Assembly: GCA_013433145.1 (NCBI GenBank)
Contig: CM024177.1
Location: forward strand, 82,501 to 146,500
Direction: 5' to 3'
Origin: Ascaris suum
Lineage: Eukaryota; Nematoda; Chromadorea; Rhabditida; Ascarididae
Length of the DNA: 64,000 nucleotides
In this document: piece after piece, positions 1 to 15,000 of the stretch
Layout: the number at the start of each line of letters is the position of its first letter
Numbering within the stretch: position 1 is the first letter of the stretch
Notes under the pieces: model-generated
What the model was told of the DNA's origin: nothing
What the model saw: the letters and a program-made list of their open reading frames with translations, nothing else
Database searches by the model: none
Translations under genes and position numbers: made by a program

Positions 1-3000
1 AAAATAAAAACTAAAATAAAATAAAACAAAATAAATAAAACTAAATAAAAATAAAACTAAAATAAAATAAAACTAAAATAAAATAAAACTAAATAAAATA
101 AAACTAAAATAAAATAAAACTAAAATAAAATAAAACTAAATAAAATAAAACTAAAATAAAATAAAACTAAAATAAAATAAAACTAAAATAAAATAAAACT
201 AAAATAAAATAAAACTAAAATAAAATAAAAACTAAAATAAAATAAAACTAAAATAAAATAAAACTAAAACAAAATAAAATAAATAAAATAAAACTAAATA
301 AAAAATAAACTAAAATAAAATAAAAAAATAAAATAAAACTAAAATAAAATAAAACTAAAATAAAATAAAACAAAATAAAATAAAACTAAAAAAAATAAAA
401 CTAAAATAAAACTAAAAATAAAATAAAACTAAAATAAAATAAAACTAAAATAAAATAAAACTAAAATAAAATAAAACTAAAATAAAATAAAACTAAAAAA
501 ATAAAACTAAAATAAAATAAACTAAAAATAAAACAAAATAAAATAAAACTAAAATAAAATAAAACTAAAATAAAATAAAACTAAAATAAAATAAAACTAA
601 AATAAAATAAAACTAAAATAAAATAAAACTAAATAAAATAAAACTAAAATAAAATAAAACTAAAATAAAATAAAACTAAAATAAAATAAAACTAAAATAA
701 AATAAACTAAAATAAAATAAAACTAAAATAAAATAAAACTAAAAATAAAATAAACTAAAAAAAATAAAACTAAAATAAAATAAAACTAAATAAAATAAAA
801 CTAAAATAAATAAAACTAAAATAAAATAAAACTAAAATAAAATAAAACTAAAATAAAATAAAACAAAATAAAATAAAACTAAAAAAAAATAAAACTAAAA
901 TAAAATAAAACTAAAATAAAATAAAACAAAATAAAATAAAACTAAAATAAAATAAAACTAAAAATAAAACTAAAATAAAATAAAACTAAAATAAAATAAA
1001 ACTAAAATAAAATAAAACTAAAATAAAATAAACTAAAATAAAATAAAACTAAAATAAAATAAAACTAAAATAAAATAAAACTAAAATAAAATAAAACTAA
1101 AATAAAATAAAACTAAAAAAAATAAACTAAAATAAAATAAAACTAAATAAAATAAAACTAAAATAAAATAAAACTAAAATAAAACTAAAATAAAATAAAA
1201 CTAAAATAAAATAAAACTAAAATAAAATAAAACTAAAATAAAATAAAACTAAAATAAAATAAAACTAAAATAAAATAAAAACTAAAATAAAATAAAACAA
1301 AATAAAATAAAATAAAATAAAATAAAACTAAAATAAAATAACTAATAAAAAAAAAAAACTAAAATAAAAAAAAACTAAAATAAAATAAAACTAAAATAAA
1401 ATAAAACTAAAATAAAATAAAACTAAATAAAATAAAAACTAAAATAAAATAAAACTAAAATAAAATAAAACTAAAATAAAATAAAACTAAAATAAAATAA
1501 AACTAAAATAAAATAAAACTAAAATAAAATAAAACTAAAATAAAATAAAACTAAAATAAAATAAAACTAAAATAAAATAAAACTAAAATAAAATAAAACT
1601 AAAATAAAATAAAACTAAAATAAAATAAAACTAAAATAAAATAAAACTAAATAAAAATAAAACTAAAATAAAATAAAACTAAAATAAAATAAAACTAAAA
1701 TAAAATAAAACTAAAATAAAATAAACAAAAATAAAATAAAACTAAAATAAAATAAAACTAAATAAAAAATAAAACTAAAATAAATAAAACTAAAATAAAA
1801 TAAAACTAAAATAAAATAAAACTAAAATAAAATAAAACTAAAATAAAATAAAACTAAAATAAAATAAAACTAAAAAAATAAAACTAAATAAAATAAAACT
1901 AAAATAAAATAAAACTAAAAATAAAATAAAACTAAAATAAAATAAATAAAAAAATAAAACTAAAATAAAATAAAACTAAAATAAAATAAAACTAAAATAA
2001 AATAAAACTAAAATAAAAAAAACAAAATAAAACTAAAAAAATAAAACTAAAAAAAAAATAAAACTAAAATAAAATAAAACTAAAATAAAATAAAACTAAA
2101 ATAAAATAAAATAAAATAAAAAAAAACAAAATAAAATAAAACTAAAATAAAATAAAACTAAAAAAAAAAAACTAAAATAAAAATAAAACTAAAAAAATTA
2201 AAACTAAAATAAAATAAAAACTAAAATAAAACTAAAATAAAATAAAACTAAAATAAAATAAAACTAAAAAAAATAAAACAAAATAAAATAAAACTAAACA
2301 AAATAAAACTAAAATAAAAAAAACTAAAATAAAACTAAAATAAAATAAAACTAAAAAAAATAAAACTAAAATAAAATAAAACTAAAATAAATAAAACTAA
2401 AATAAAATAAAACTAAAATAAAATAAACTAAAAATAAAATAAAACTAAAAAAATAACTAAAATAAAATAAAACTAAAATAAAATAAAACTAAAATAAAAT
2501 AAAACTAAAATAAAATAAAATAAAATAAAAATAAAACTAAAATAAATAAAACTAAAATAAAATAAAACTAAAATAAAAATAAAACTAAAATAAAATAAAA
2601 ACAAAATAAAATAAAACTAAAATAAAATAAAACTAAAATAAAAAAACTAAAATAAAATAAAACTAAAATAAAATAAAACTAAAATAATAAAACTAAAATA
2701 AAATAAAACTAAAATAAAATAAAACTAAATAAAATAAAACTAAAATAAAATAAAACTAAAAAAATAAAACTAAAATAAAATAAAACTAAAATAAAATAAA
2801 ACTAAAATAAAATAAAACTAAAATAAAATAAAACTAAAATAAAATAAAACTAAAAAAAATAAAACTAAAATAAAATAAAACTAAATAAAATAAAATAAAA
2901 TAAAAAAAACTAAAATAAAATAAAACTAAAATAAAAATAAAACTAAAATAAAATAAAAATAAAATAAAATAAAACTAAAATAAAATAAAAACTAAAATAA

Positions 3001-6000
3001 AATAAAACTAAAATAAAATAAAACTAAAATAAAATAAAAAACAAAATAAAATAAAACTAAAATAAAATAAAACTAAAATAAAATAAAACTAAATAAAAAA
3101 AAACTAAAATAAAATAAAACTAAAATAAAATAAAACTAAAATAAAATAAAACTAAAAAAAATAAAAACAAAATAAAATAAAACTAAAATAAAATAAAACT
3201 AAAATAAAATAAAACTAAAAAAAATAAAACTAAAATAATAAAACTAAAATAAAATAAAACTAAAATAAATAAAACTAAAAAAATAAAATAAAACTAAAAT
3301 AAAATAAAACTAAAATAAAATAAAACTAAAATAAAATAAAACTAAAATAAATAAAACTAAAATAAAATAAAACTAAAATAAAATAAAACTAAAATAAAAT
3401 AAAACAAAAAAAAATAAAACTAAAATAAAATAAAACTAAAATAAAATAAAACTAAAATAAAATAAAACTAAAATAAAAAAAACTAAATAAAATAAAACTA
3501 AAATAAAATAAAACTAAAATAAAATAAAACTAAAATAAAATAAAACTAAAATAAAATAAAACTAAAATAAAATAAAACTAAAATAAAAAATAAAACTAAA
3601 TAAAATAAAACTAAAATAAAATAAAACTAAAATAAAATAAAACTAAAATAAAATAAAATAAAAAAAATAAAACTAAAATAAAATAAAACTAAAATAAAAT
3701 AAAACTAAATTAAAATAAAACTAAAATAAAATAAAACTAAAATAAAATAAAACTAAAATAAAATAAAACTAAAATAAAATAAAACTAAAATAAAATAAAA
3801 CTAAAATAAAATAAAACTAAAATAAAATAAAAAACTAAAATAAAATAAAACTAAAAAATATAAATAAAACTAAATAAAATAAAACTAAAATAAAATAAAA
3901 CTAAATAAAATAAAACTAAAATAAAATAAAACTAAAATAAAATAAAACCAAAATAAAATAAAACTAAAATAAAATAAAACTAAAATAAAATAAAACTAAA
4001 TAAAATAAAACTAAAATAAAATAACTAAAATAAAAAATAAAAACTAAAATAAAAATAAAACTAAAATAAAATAAAACTAAAATAAAAAATAAAACAAAAT
4101 AAAATAAAACTAAAATAAAATAAAACTAAAATAAAAAAATAAAAAACTAAAATAAAAAATAAAACTAAAATAAAATAAAACTAAAATAAAATAAAACTAA
4201 AATAAAATAAAACTAAAACAAAAATAAAATTAAAATAAAATAAAACTAAAATAAAATAAAACTAAAATAAAATAAAACAAAAAATATAAAATAAAACTAA
4301 ATAAAAATAAAACTAAAATAAAATAAAACTAAAATAAAATAAAATAAAATAAAATAAAACTAAAATAAAATAAAACTAAAGTAAAAAATAAAACTAAAAT
4401 AAAATAAAATAAAATAAAATAAAACTAAAATAAAATAAACTAAAATAAAATAAAACTAAAATAAAATAAAACTAAATAAAAATAAAACAAAATAAAATAA
4501 AATAAAACTAAAAAAAAAATAAAACTAAAAGTAAAATAAAAACTAAAATAAAATAAAACTAAAAATAAAATAAAACTAAAATAAAATAAAATAAAATAAA
4601 ATAAAACAAAATAAAAATAAAACTAAAATAAAATTAAATAAAATAAAAATAAATAAAAAAATAAAACTAAAATAAAATAAAACCAAAATAAAATAAAACT
4701 AAAATAAAATAAAACTAAAATAAAATAAAACTAAAATAAAATAAAACAAAATAAAATAAAACTAAAATAAAATAAAACTAAAATAAAATAAAACTAAAAT
4801 AAAATAAAACTAAAATAAAATTAAAATAAAATAAAACTAAAATAAAATAAAACTAAAATAAATAAAACTAAAAAAAATAAAATAAAATAAAATAAAAATA
4901 AAATAAATAAAAACTAAAATAAAATAAAACTAAAATAAAATAAAACTAAAAAAAAATAAAACTAAAATAAAATAAAACTAAAATAAAACTAAAATAAAAT
5001 AAACTAAAAAAAAAATAAAACTAAAATAAAATAAAACTAAAATAAAATAAAACTAAAACAAAAATAAAATTAAAATAAAATAAATAAAACTAAAATAAAA
5101 TAAAAAACTAAATAAAAATAAAACTAAAATAAAATAAAACTAAAATAAAATAAAACTAAAATAAAATAAAACTAAAATAAAATAAAACTAAAATAAAATA
5201 AAACTAAAATAAAATAAAACTAAAATAAAAAAAACTAAAATAAAATAAAACTAAAATAAAATAAAACTAAAATAAAAAAAACCAAAATAAAATAAAACTA
5301 AAAAAAAAATAAAATAAAATAAAATAAAACTAAAATAAAATAAAACTAAAATAAAAAAAACTAAAATAAAAATAAAACTAAAAAAAATAAAACTAAATAA
5401 AATAAAACTAAAATAAAAATAAAACTAAAAATAAAACTAAAATAAAATAAAACTAAAATAAAATAAAACTAAAATAAAATAAAACTAAAATAAATAAAAC
5501 AAAAATAAAACTAAATAAAATAAAACTAAAATAAAATAAAACTAAAAAAAATAAAACTAAAATAAAATAAAACTAATAAAATTAAAACTAAAAATAAAAA
5601 CTAAAATAAAATAAAACTAAAATAAAATAAAAAAATAAAATAAAACTAAAAAAAAAAAACTAAAATAAAATAAAATAAAACTAAAATAAATAAAACTAAA
5701 ATAAAATAAAACTAAAATAAAATAAAACTAAAATAAATAAAACTAAAATAAAATAAAACTAAAATAAAATAAAACTAAAATAAAATAAAACTAAAATAAA
5801 ATAAAACTAAAATAAAATAAAACTAAAATAAAATAAAACTAAAATAAAATAAAATAAAATAAAATTAAAACTAAAATAAATAAAACTAAAATAAAATAAA
5901 ACTAAATAAAAAAAACTAAAATAAAATAAAACTAAAATAAAATAAAACTAAAATAAAATAAAACTAAAATAAAATAAAACTAAAATAAAATAAAACTAAA

Positions 6001-9000
6001 ATAAAATAAAACCAAAATAAAATAAAACTAAAATAAAATAAAATTAAATAAAATAAAACTAAAATAAAATAAAACTAAAATAAAATAAAACTAAAATAAA
6101 ATAAAACTAAAATAAAATAAAACTAAAATAAAATAAAACTAAAATAAAATAAAACTAAAAAAAAATAAAACTAAAATAAAATAAAACTAAAATAAAATAA
6201 AACTAAAATAAAATAAAACTAAAATAAAATAAAACAAAATAAAATAAACTAAAAAAAATAAAACTAAAATAAAATAAACTAAAATAAAATAAAACTAAAA
6301 AAAATAAAACTAAAAAAAATAAAACTAAAATAAAAAAACTAAAATAAAATAAAACAAAAATAAAACTAAAATAAATAAAACTAAATAAAATAAAACTAAA
6401 ATAAAATAAAACTAAAATAAAATAAAACTAAAATAAAATAAAACTAAATTAAAATAAAACTAAAATAAAATAAAACTAAAATAAAATAAAACTAAAATAA
6501 AATAAAACAAAATAAAATAAAACTAAAATAAAAATAAAAACTAAAATAAAATAAAACTAAAATAAAATAAAACTAAAATAAAATAAAACTAAAATAAAAT
6601 AAAACTAAAATAAAATAAAACTAAAATAAAATAAAACTAAAATAAAATAAAACTAAAATAAAATAAAACTAAAATAAAATAAAACTAAAATAAAATAAAA
6701 CTAAATAAAATAAAACTAAAAAAAATAAAACCAAATAAAATAAAACTAAAATAAAATAAAACTAAAATAAAATAAAACTAAATAAATAAAAACTAAAATA
6801 AAACTAAAAAAAATAAAACTAAAATAAAATAAAACTAAAATAAAATAAAACTAAAATAAAAAAAAACTAAAATAAAATAAAACTAAAATAAAATAAAACT
6901 AAAATAAAATAAATAAAATAAAATAAAACCAAAATAAAAATAAAACTAAAATAAAATAAAACTAAATAAAATAAAACTAAAATAAAATAAAACTAAAATA
7001 AAATAAAACTAAAATAAATAAAACTAAAATAAAATAAAACTAAATAAAATAAACTAAAATAAAATAAAACTAAAAAAATAAAACTAAAATAAAATAAAAC
7101 TAAAATAAAATAAACTAAAATAAAATAAAACTAAAATAAAATAAAAACTAAAATAAAATAAAACAAAATAAAATAAAAACTAAAATAAAATAAAACTAAA
7201 ATAAAATAAAACTAAAATAAAATAAAACTAAAAAAAATAAAACTAAAATAAAATAAAACTAAACAAAAAAAAACTAAAAAAAAACAAAATAAAATAAAAC
7301 TAAAATAAAATAAAACTAAAATAAAATAAAACTAAAATAAAATAAAACTAAAATAAAATAAAACTAAAATAAAATAAAACTAAAATAAAAAAACTAAAAT
7401 AAAATAAAACTAAAATAAATAAAACTAAAATAAAATAAAACTAATACAAAAAATAAAACTAAATAAAACTAAATAAAATAAAACTAAAATAAAATAAAAC
7501 TAAAATAAAATAAAACTAAAAAAAATAAAACTAAATAAAATAAAACTAAATTAAAATAAAATAAAATAAAATAAAACTAAAATAAAATAAAACTAAAATA
7601 AAATAAAACTAAAATAAAATAAAACTAAAATAAAATAAAACTAAAATAAAATAAAACTAAAAAAAATAAACTAAAATAAAATAAAACTAAAATAAAATAA
7701 AACTAAAATAAAAAAAACTAAAATAAAATAAAACTAAAATAAAAAAAAACTAAAATAAAATAAAACTAAAAAGAAAATAAAACTAAAATAAAATAAAACT
7801 AAAATATAAAACTAAAAAAAAATAAAAATAAAACCAAATAAAATAAAACTAAAACAAAATAAAACTAAAATAAAACTAAAATAAAATAAAACTAAAATAA
7901 AATAAAACTAAAAAATAAAATAAAACTAAAATAAAATAAAACTAAAATAAAATAAAACTAAAATAAATAAAACTAAAATAAAATAAAACTAAAATAAAAT
8001 AAAACTAAAATAAAATAAAACCAAAATAAAATAAAACTAATACAAAATAAAACTTAAATAAAAACTAAAATAAAATAAAACTAAAATAAAATAAAACTAA
8101 AATAAAATAAACTAAAATAATAATAAAAAAATAAAATAAAACTAAAATAATAAAATAAAACTAAAATAAAATAAAACTAAAATAAATAAAACTAAAATAA
8201 AATAAAACTAAAATAAAATAAAACTAAAATAAAATAAAAAACTAAATAAAATAAAACCAAAATAAAATAAAACTAAAATAAATAAAACTAAAATAAAATA
8301 AAACTAAAATAAAATAAAACTAAAATAAAACTAAAATAAAATAAAACTAAAATAAAATAAAACTAAAATAAAATAAAACTAAAAAATAAAATAAAAAACT
8401 AAAATAAAATAAAACTAAAATAAAATAAAACTAAAATAAAATAAAATAAAATAAAATAAAACAAAATAAAATAAAACTAAATAAAAATAAAACTAAATAA
8501 AATAAAACTAAATAAAATAAAACTAAAATAAAATAAAACAAAAAAATAAAAAACTAAAATAAAATAAAACTAAAATAAAATAAACTAAAATAAAATAAAA
8601 CTAAAATAAAATAAAACTAAAATAAATATAAACTAAAATAAAATAAAACTAAAATAAAATAAAACTAAAAAAAATAAAACCAAAATAAAATAAAACTAAA
8701 ATAAAATAAAACTAAAATAAAACTAAAAATAAAATAAAAACTAAAATAAAATAAACTAAAATAAAATAAAACTAAAATAAAATAAAACAAAATAAAAATA
8801 AAATAAAATAAAATAAAACTAAAATAAAATAAAACTAAAATAAAATAAAACTAAAATAAAATAAAACTAAAATAAAATAAAACTAAAATAAAATAAAACT
8901 AAAATAAATAAAACTAAAATAAAATAAAACTAAAATAAAATAAAACTAAAATAAAATAAAACTAAAAAAATAAAATAAAACTAAAATAAAATAAAACAAA

Positions 9001-12000
9001 ATAAAATAAAACTAAAATAAAATAAAACTAAAATAAAATAAAACTAAAATAAAATAAAACTAAAAAAAAAAAAAAACTAAAATAAAATAAAACTAAAAAA
9101 AATAAAAACTAAAATAAAATAAACTAAAATAAAAACTAAAATAAAATAAAACTAAAATAAAATAAAACTAAAATAAAATAAAACTAAATAAAATAAAACT
9201 AAAATAAAATAAAACTAAAATAAAATAAAACTAAATAAAATAAAATAAAATAAAATAAAACTAAAATAAAATAAAACAAAATAAAATAAAACTAAAATAA
9301 AAATAAAACTAAAATAAAATAAAACTAAAATAAAATAAAACTAAAATAAAATAAAACTAAAATAAAATAAAACTAAAATAAAATAAAACTAAAATAAAAT
9401 AAACTAAAATAAAATAAAACTAAAATAAATAAAACTAAAATAAAATAAACTAAAATAAAATAAAACTAAAATAAAATAAAACTAAAATAAAATAAAAACA
9501 AAATAAAATAAAACTAAAATAAATAAAACTAAAATAAAATAAAACTAAAATAAAAATAAAACTAAAATAAATAAAACTAAAATAAAATAAAACTAAATAA
9601 AATAAAACTAAAATAAAATAAAACTAAAATAAAATAAAACTAAAATAAAATAAAACTAAAATAAAATAAAACTAAAATAAAATAAAAACTAAAAAAAAAA
9701 AACTAAAATAAAATAAAACTAAAAAAATAAAACTAAAATAAAATAAAACTAAAATAAAATAAAACTAAAATAAAATAAAACTAAAATAAAATAAAACTAA
9801 AATAAAATAAAACTAAAATAAAATAAAACTAAAATAAAATAAAACTAAAATAAAATAAAACTAAAATAAAATAAAACTAAAATAAAATAAAACTAAAATA
9901 AATATAAAACTAAAATAAAATAAAACTAAAATAAAATAAACTAAAAAAAAAAAAAAATAAAAACTAAAATAAAATAAAACTAAAATAAAATAAAATAAAA
10001 ATAAAAATAAAACAAAATAAAAAAAAAACTAAAATAAAATAAAAACTAAAATAAAATAAAACTAAAATAAAATAAACTAAAATAAAATAAAACTAAAATA
10101 AAATAAAACAAAATAAAATAAACTAAAATAAAATAAAACTAAAATAAAATAAAACTAAAATAAAATAAAACTAAAATAAAATAAAACTAAAATAAAATAA
10201 AACTAAAAAAAATAAAACTAAAATAAAATAAAACTAAAATAAAAAATAAACAAAATAAAATAAAACTAGTAAAAATAAAACTAAAATAAAATAAAACTAA
10301 AATAAAATAAAACTAAAATAAAATAAAACTAAAATAAAATAAAAAATTAAAATAAAATAAAACTAAAATAAAATAAAAACTAAAATAAAATAAAACTAAA
10401 ATAAAATAAAACTAAAATAAAATAAACTAAAAATAAAATAAAACTAAAATAAAATAAAACTAAAATAAAATAAAAAACAGTAAAATAAAACTAAAATAAA
10501 ATAAAACTAAAATAAAATAAAACAAAATAAAATAAAACTAAAATAAAATAAAACTAAAATAAAATAAAACAAAATAAAATAAACTAAAATAAAATAAAAC
10601 TAAAATAAAAAATAAAACTAAAATAAAATAAAACAAAATAAAATAAAACTAAAATAAAATAAAACTAAAATAAAATAAAACTAAAATAAAATAAAACTAA
10701 AAAAAAAAAACTAAAATAAAATAAAACTAAAATAAAATAAAACTAAAATAAAATAAAACTAAATAAAATAAAACTAAAATAAAATAAAAAAACTAAAAAA
10801 AATAAAACTAAAATAAAATAAAACTAAAATAAAATAAAACTAAAATAAAATAAAACTAAAATAAAATAAAACTAAAATAAAATAAAACTAAAAAAAAAAA
10901 TAAAATAAAATAAAATAAAACTAAAATAAAATAAAACTAAAATAAAATAAAACTAAAATAAAATAAAACTAAAATAAAATAAAACTAAAATAAAATAAAA
11001 CTAAATAAAATAAAACTAAAATAAAATAAAACCAAATAAAATAAAACTAAACAAAATAAAAACTAAAGTAAAATAAAACTAAAATAAAATAAAACTAAAT
11101 AAAAAAAAAACTAAAATAAAATAAAACTAAAATAAAATAAAACTAAAATAAAATAAAACTAAAATAAAACTAAAAAAAAATAAAACTAAAATAAAATAAA
11201 ACTAAATAAAATAAAACTAAAATAAAATAAAACTAAAAAAAAATAAAACTAAAATAAAATAAAACTAAAATAAAATAAAACTAAAATAAAATAAAACTAA
11301 AATAAAATAAAAAAAAACTAAAAAAAAATAAAACTAAAATAAAATAAAACTAAATAAAATAAAACTAAAATAAATAAAACTAAATAAAATAAAACTAAAA
11401 CAAAATAAAAACTAAAATAAAATAAAACTAAAATAAAATAAAAAACAAAATAAAATAAAACTAAAATAAAATTAAAATAAAATAAAACTAAAATAAAATA
11501 AAACTAAAATAAAATAAAACTAAAATAAAATAAAACTAAAATAAATAAAATAAAACTAAAAAAAATAAAACTAAAATAAAATAAAACTAAAATAAAATAA
11601 AACTAAATAAAATAAAACTAAAATAAAATAAAACAAAATAAAATAAAACCAAAGAAAAATAAAACTAAACAAAATAAAACTAAAATAAAATAAAACTAAT
11701 ATAAATAAAACTAAAATAAAAAAAACTAAAATAAAATAAAACTAATAAAATAAAACTAAATAAAAATAAAACTAAAATAAATAAAACTAAAATAAAATAA
11801 AACTAAAATAAAATAAAACAAAATAAAATAAACTAAAATAAAATAAAATAAAATAAAATAAAACTAAATAAAATAAAACAAAATAAAATAAAACTAAAAT
11901 AAATAAAACTAAAATAAAATAAAATAATAAAAAAAAATAAATAAAATAAAACTAAAATAAATAAAACTAAAATAAAATAAAACTAAAATAAAATAAAACC

Positions 12001-15000
12001 AAAATAAATAAAACTAAAATAAAATAAAACCAAAATAAAATAAAACTAAAATAAAATAAAATAAAATAAAAAAACTAAAATAAAATAAAACTAAAATAAA
12101 ATAAAACTAAAATAAAATAAAACTAAAATAAAATAAAACTAAAATAAAATAAAATAAAATAAAATAAAACCAAAAATAAAATAAAAAAATAAAATAAAAC
12201 TAAAATAAAATAAAACTAAAATAAATAAAACTAAAATAAAAAAAATAAAATAAAAACTAAAATAAAATAAAACTAAAATAAAATAAAACTAAAATAAAAA
12301 AAACTAAAAAAAATAAAACAAAATTAAAATAAAACCAAAATAAAATAAAATAAAATAAAATAAAAACAAAATAAAATAAAACTAAAAAAAAAAACTAAAA
12401 TAAAATAAAACAAAATAAAATAAATAAAATAAAATAAAACTAAAATAAAATAAAACTAAATAAAATAAAACTAAAATAAAATAAAACTAAATAAAATAAA
12501 ACTAAAATAAAATAAAACTAAAATAAAATAAAACTAAAATAAAACTAAAATAAAAAAAAAACTAAATAAAATAAACTAAAATAAAATAAAACTAAAATAA
12601 AATAAAACTAAAAAAAAAATTAAAAAAAAACTAAAAATAAAAAATAAAACTAAAATAAAATAAAACTAAATAAAAATAAAACTAAAAAAAATAAAACTAA
12701 AATAAAATAAAACTAAAATAAATTAAAACTAAAATAAAATAAAACTAAAATAAAATAAAACTAAAATAAAATAAAACTAAATAAAATAAAACTAAAATAA
12801 AATAAAACTAAAATAAAATAAAACTAAAATAAAATAAAACTAAAATAAAATAAAACTAAAATAAAATAAAACTAAAATAAAATAAACTAAAAATAAAAAA
12901 TAAAACTAAAATAAAATAAAACTAAAATAAATAAAACTAAAATAAAATAAAAATAAAATAAAATAAAACTAAAATAAAATAAAACTAAAATAAAATAAAA
13001 CTAAAATAAAATAAAACTAAAATAAAATAAAACTAAAATAAAATAAAAACTAAAATAAAATAAAACTAAAATAAAATAAAACAAAATAAAATAAAACTAA
13101 AACAAAATAAAACTAAAATAAAATAAAACTAAATAAAATAAAACTAAAATAAAATAAAACTAAAATAAAATAAAACAAAATAAAATAAAACTAAAATAAA
13201 ATAAAACTAAAATAAAATAAAACTAAAATAAAATAAAACTAAATAAAATAAAACAAAAATAAAAAATAAAACTAAAATAAAATAAAACTAAAAAATAAAA
13301 TAAATTAAAATAAATAAAAACTAAAATAAAATAAAACTAAAATAAAATAAAAACTAAAAAAAAATAAAACTAAAATAAAATAAAACTAAAATAAAATAAA
13401 ACAAAAAAAAAATAAAACTAAAATAAAATAAAACTAAAATAAAATAAAACTAAAAATAAAATAAAACTAAAAATAAAAACTAAAATAAAATAAAACAAAA
13501 TAAAATAAAACTAAAATAAAATAAAACTAAAATAAAATAAAACTAAAATAAAATAAAACTAAAATAAAATAAAACTAAAATAAAATAAAACTAAAAAAAT
13601 AAAACTAAAATAAAATAAAACTAAATAAAATAAAACTAAAATAAAATAAAACTAAAATAAAATAAAACTAAAATAAAATAAAACTAAAAATAAAAAACTA
13701 AAATAAAATAAAACTAAAATAAAATAAAATAAAATAAAATAAAACTAAATAAAATAAAACTAAATAAAATAAAACTAAAATAAAATAAAACTAAAATAAA
13801 ATAAAACTAAAAAAAATAAAACTAAAATAAAATAAACTAAAATAAAACTAAATAAAATAAAACTAAAATAAAATAAAACTAAAATAAAATAAAACTAAAA
13901 TAAAATAAAACTAAAATAAAATAAAATAAAATAAAATAAAACTAAAATAAAATAAAACTAAAATAAAATAAAACTAAAATAAAATAAAACTAAAAAAAAT
14001 AAAACTAAAATAAAATAAAACTAAAATAAAATAAAACTAAAATAAAACTAAAATAAAATAAAACAAAATAAAAATAAAACTAAAATAAAATAAAAACTAA
14101 AATAAAATAAAACTAAAATAAAATAAAACTAAAATAAAAAAAACTAAAATAAAATAAAACTAAAATAAAATAAAACTAAAATAAAATAAAACTAAAATAA
14201 AATAAAACTAAAATAAATAAAACTAAAATAAAATAAAACTAAAATAAAATAAAACTAAATAAAATAAAATAAAATAAAATAAAACTAAAATAAAAAAAAA
14301 CTAAAATAAAATAAACTAAATTAAAATAAAACTAAATAAAATAAAACTAAAATAAAACTAAAATAAAATAAAACTAAAATAAAAAAAACTAAATAAAATA
14401 AAACTAAAATAAAATAAAACTAAAATAAAATAAAAAAAATAAAATAAAACTAAAATAAAATAAAATAAAATAAAATAAAACTAAAATAAAATAAAACTAA
14501 AATAAAATAAACCAAAATAAAATAAAACTAATAAAAATAAAACTAAAATAAAATAACTAAAATAAAAATAAAAAACTAAAATAAAATAAAACTAAAACAA
14601 AATAAAACTAAAATAAAATAAAACTAAAATAAAATAAAACTAAAATAAAATAAAACTAAAATAAATAAAACTAAAATAAAATAAAACTAAAATAAAATAA
14701 AACTAAAATAAAATAAAACTAAAATAAAATAAAACTAAAATAAAATAAAACCAAATAAAATAAAACTAAAAAAATAAAACTAAAATAAAATAAAACTAAA
14801 ATAAAATAAAACAAAATAAAATAAAACTAAAATAAAATAAAACTAAAACTAAAATAAAACAAAACTAAAATAAAATAAAATAAAAAAAACTAAAATAAAA
14901 TAAAACTAAAATAAAATAAAACTAAAATAAAATAAAACCAAAATAAAATAAAACTAAAATAAAATAAAACTAAAATAAAATAAACTAAAATAAAATAAAA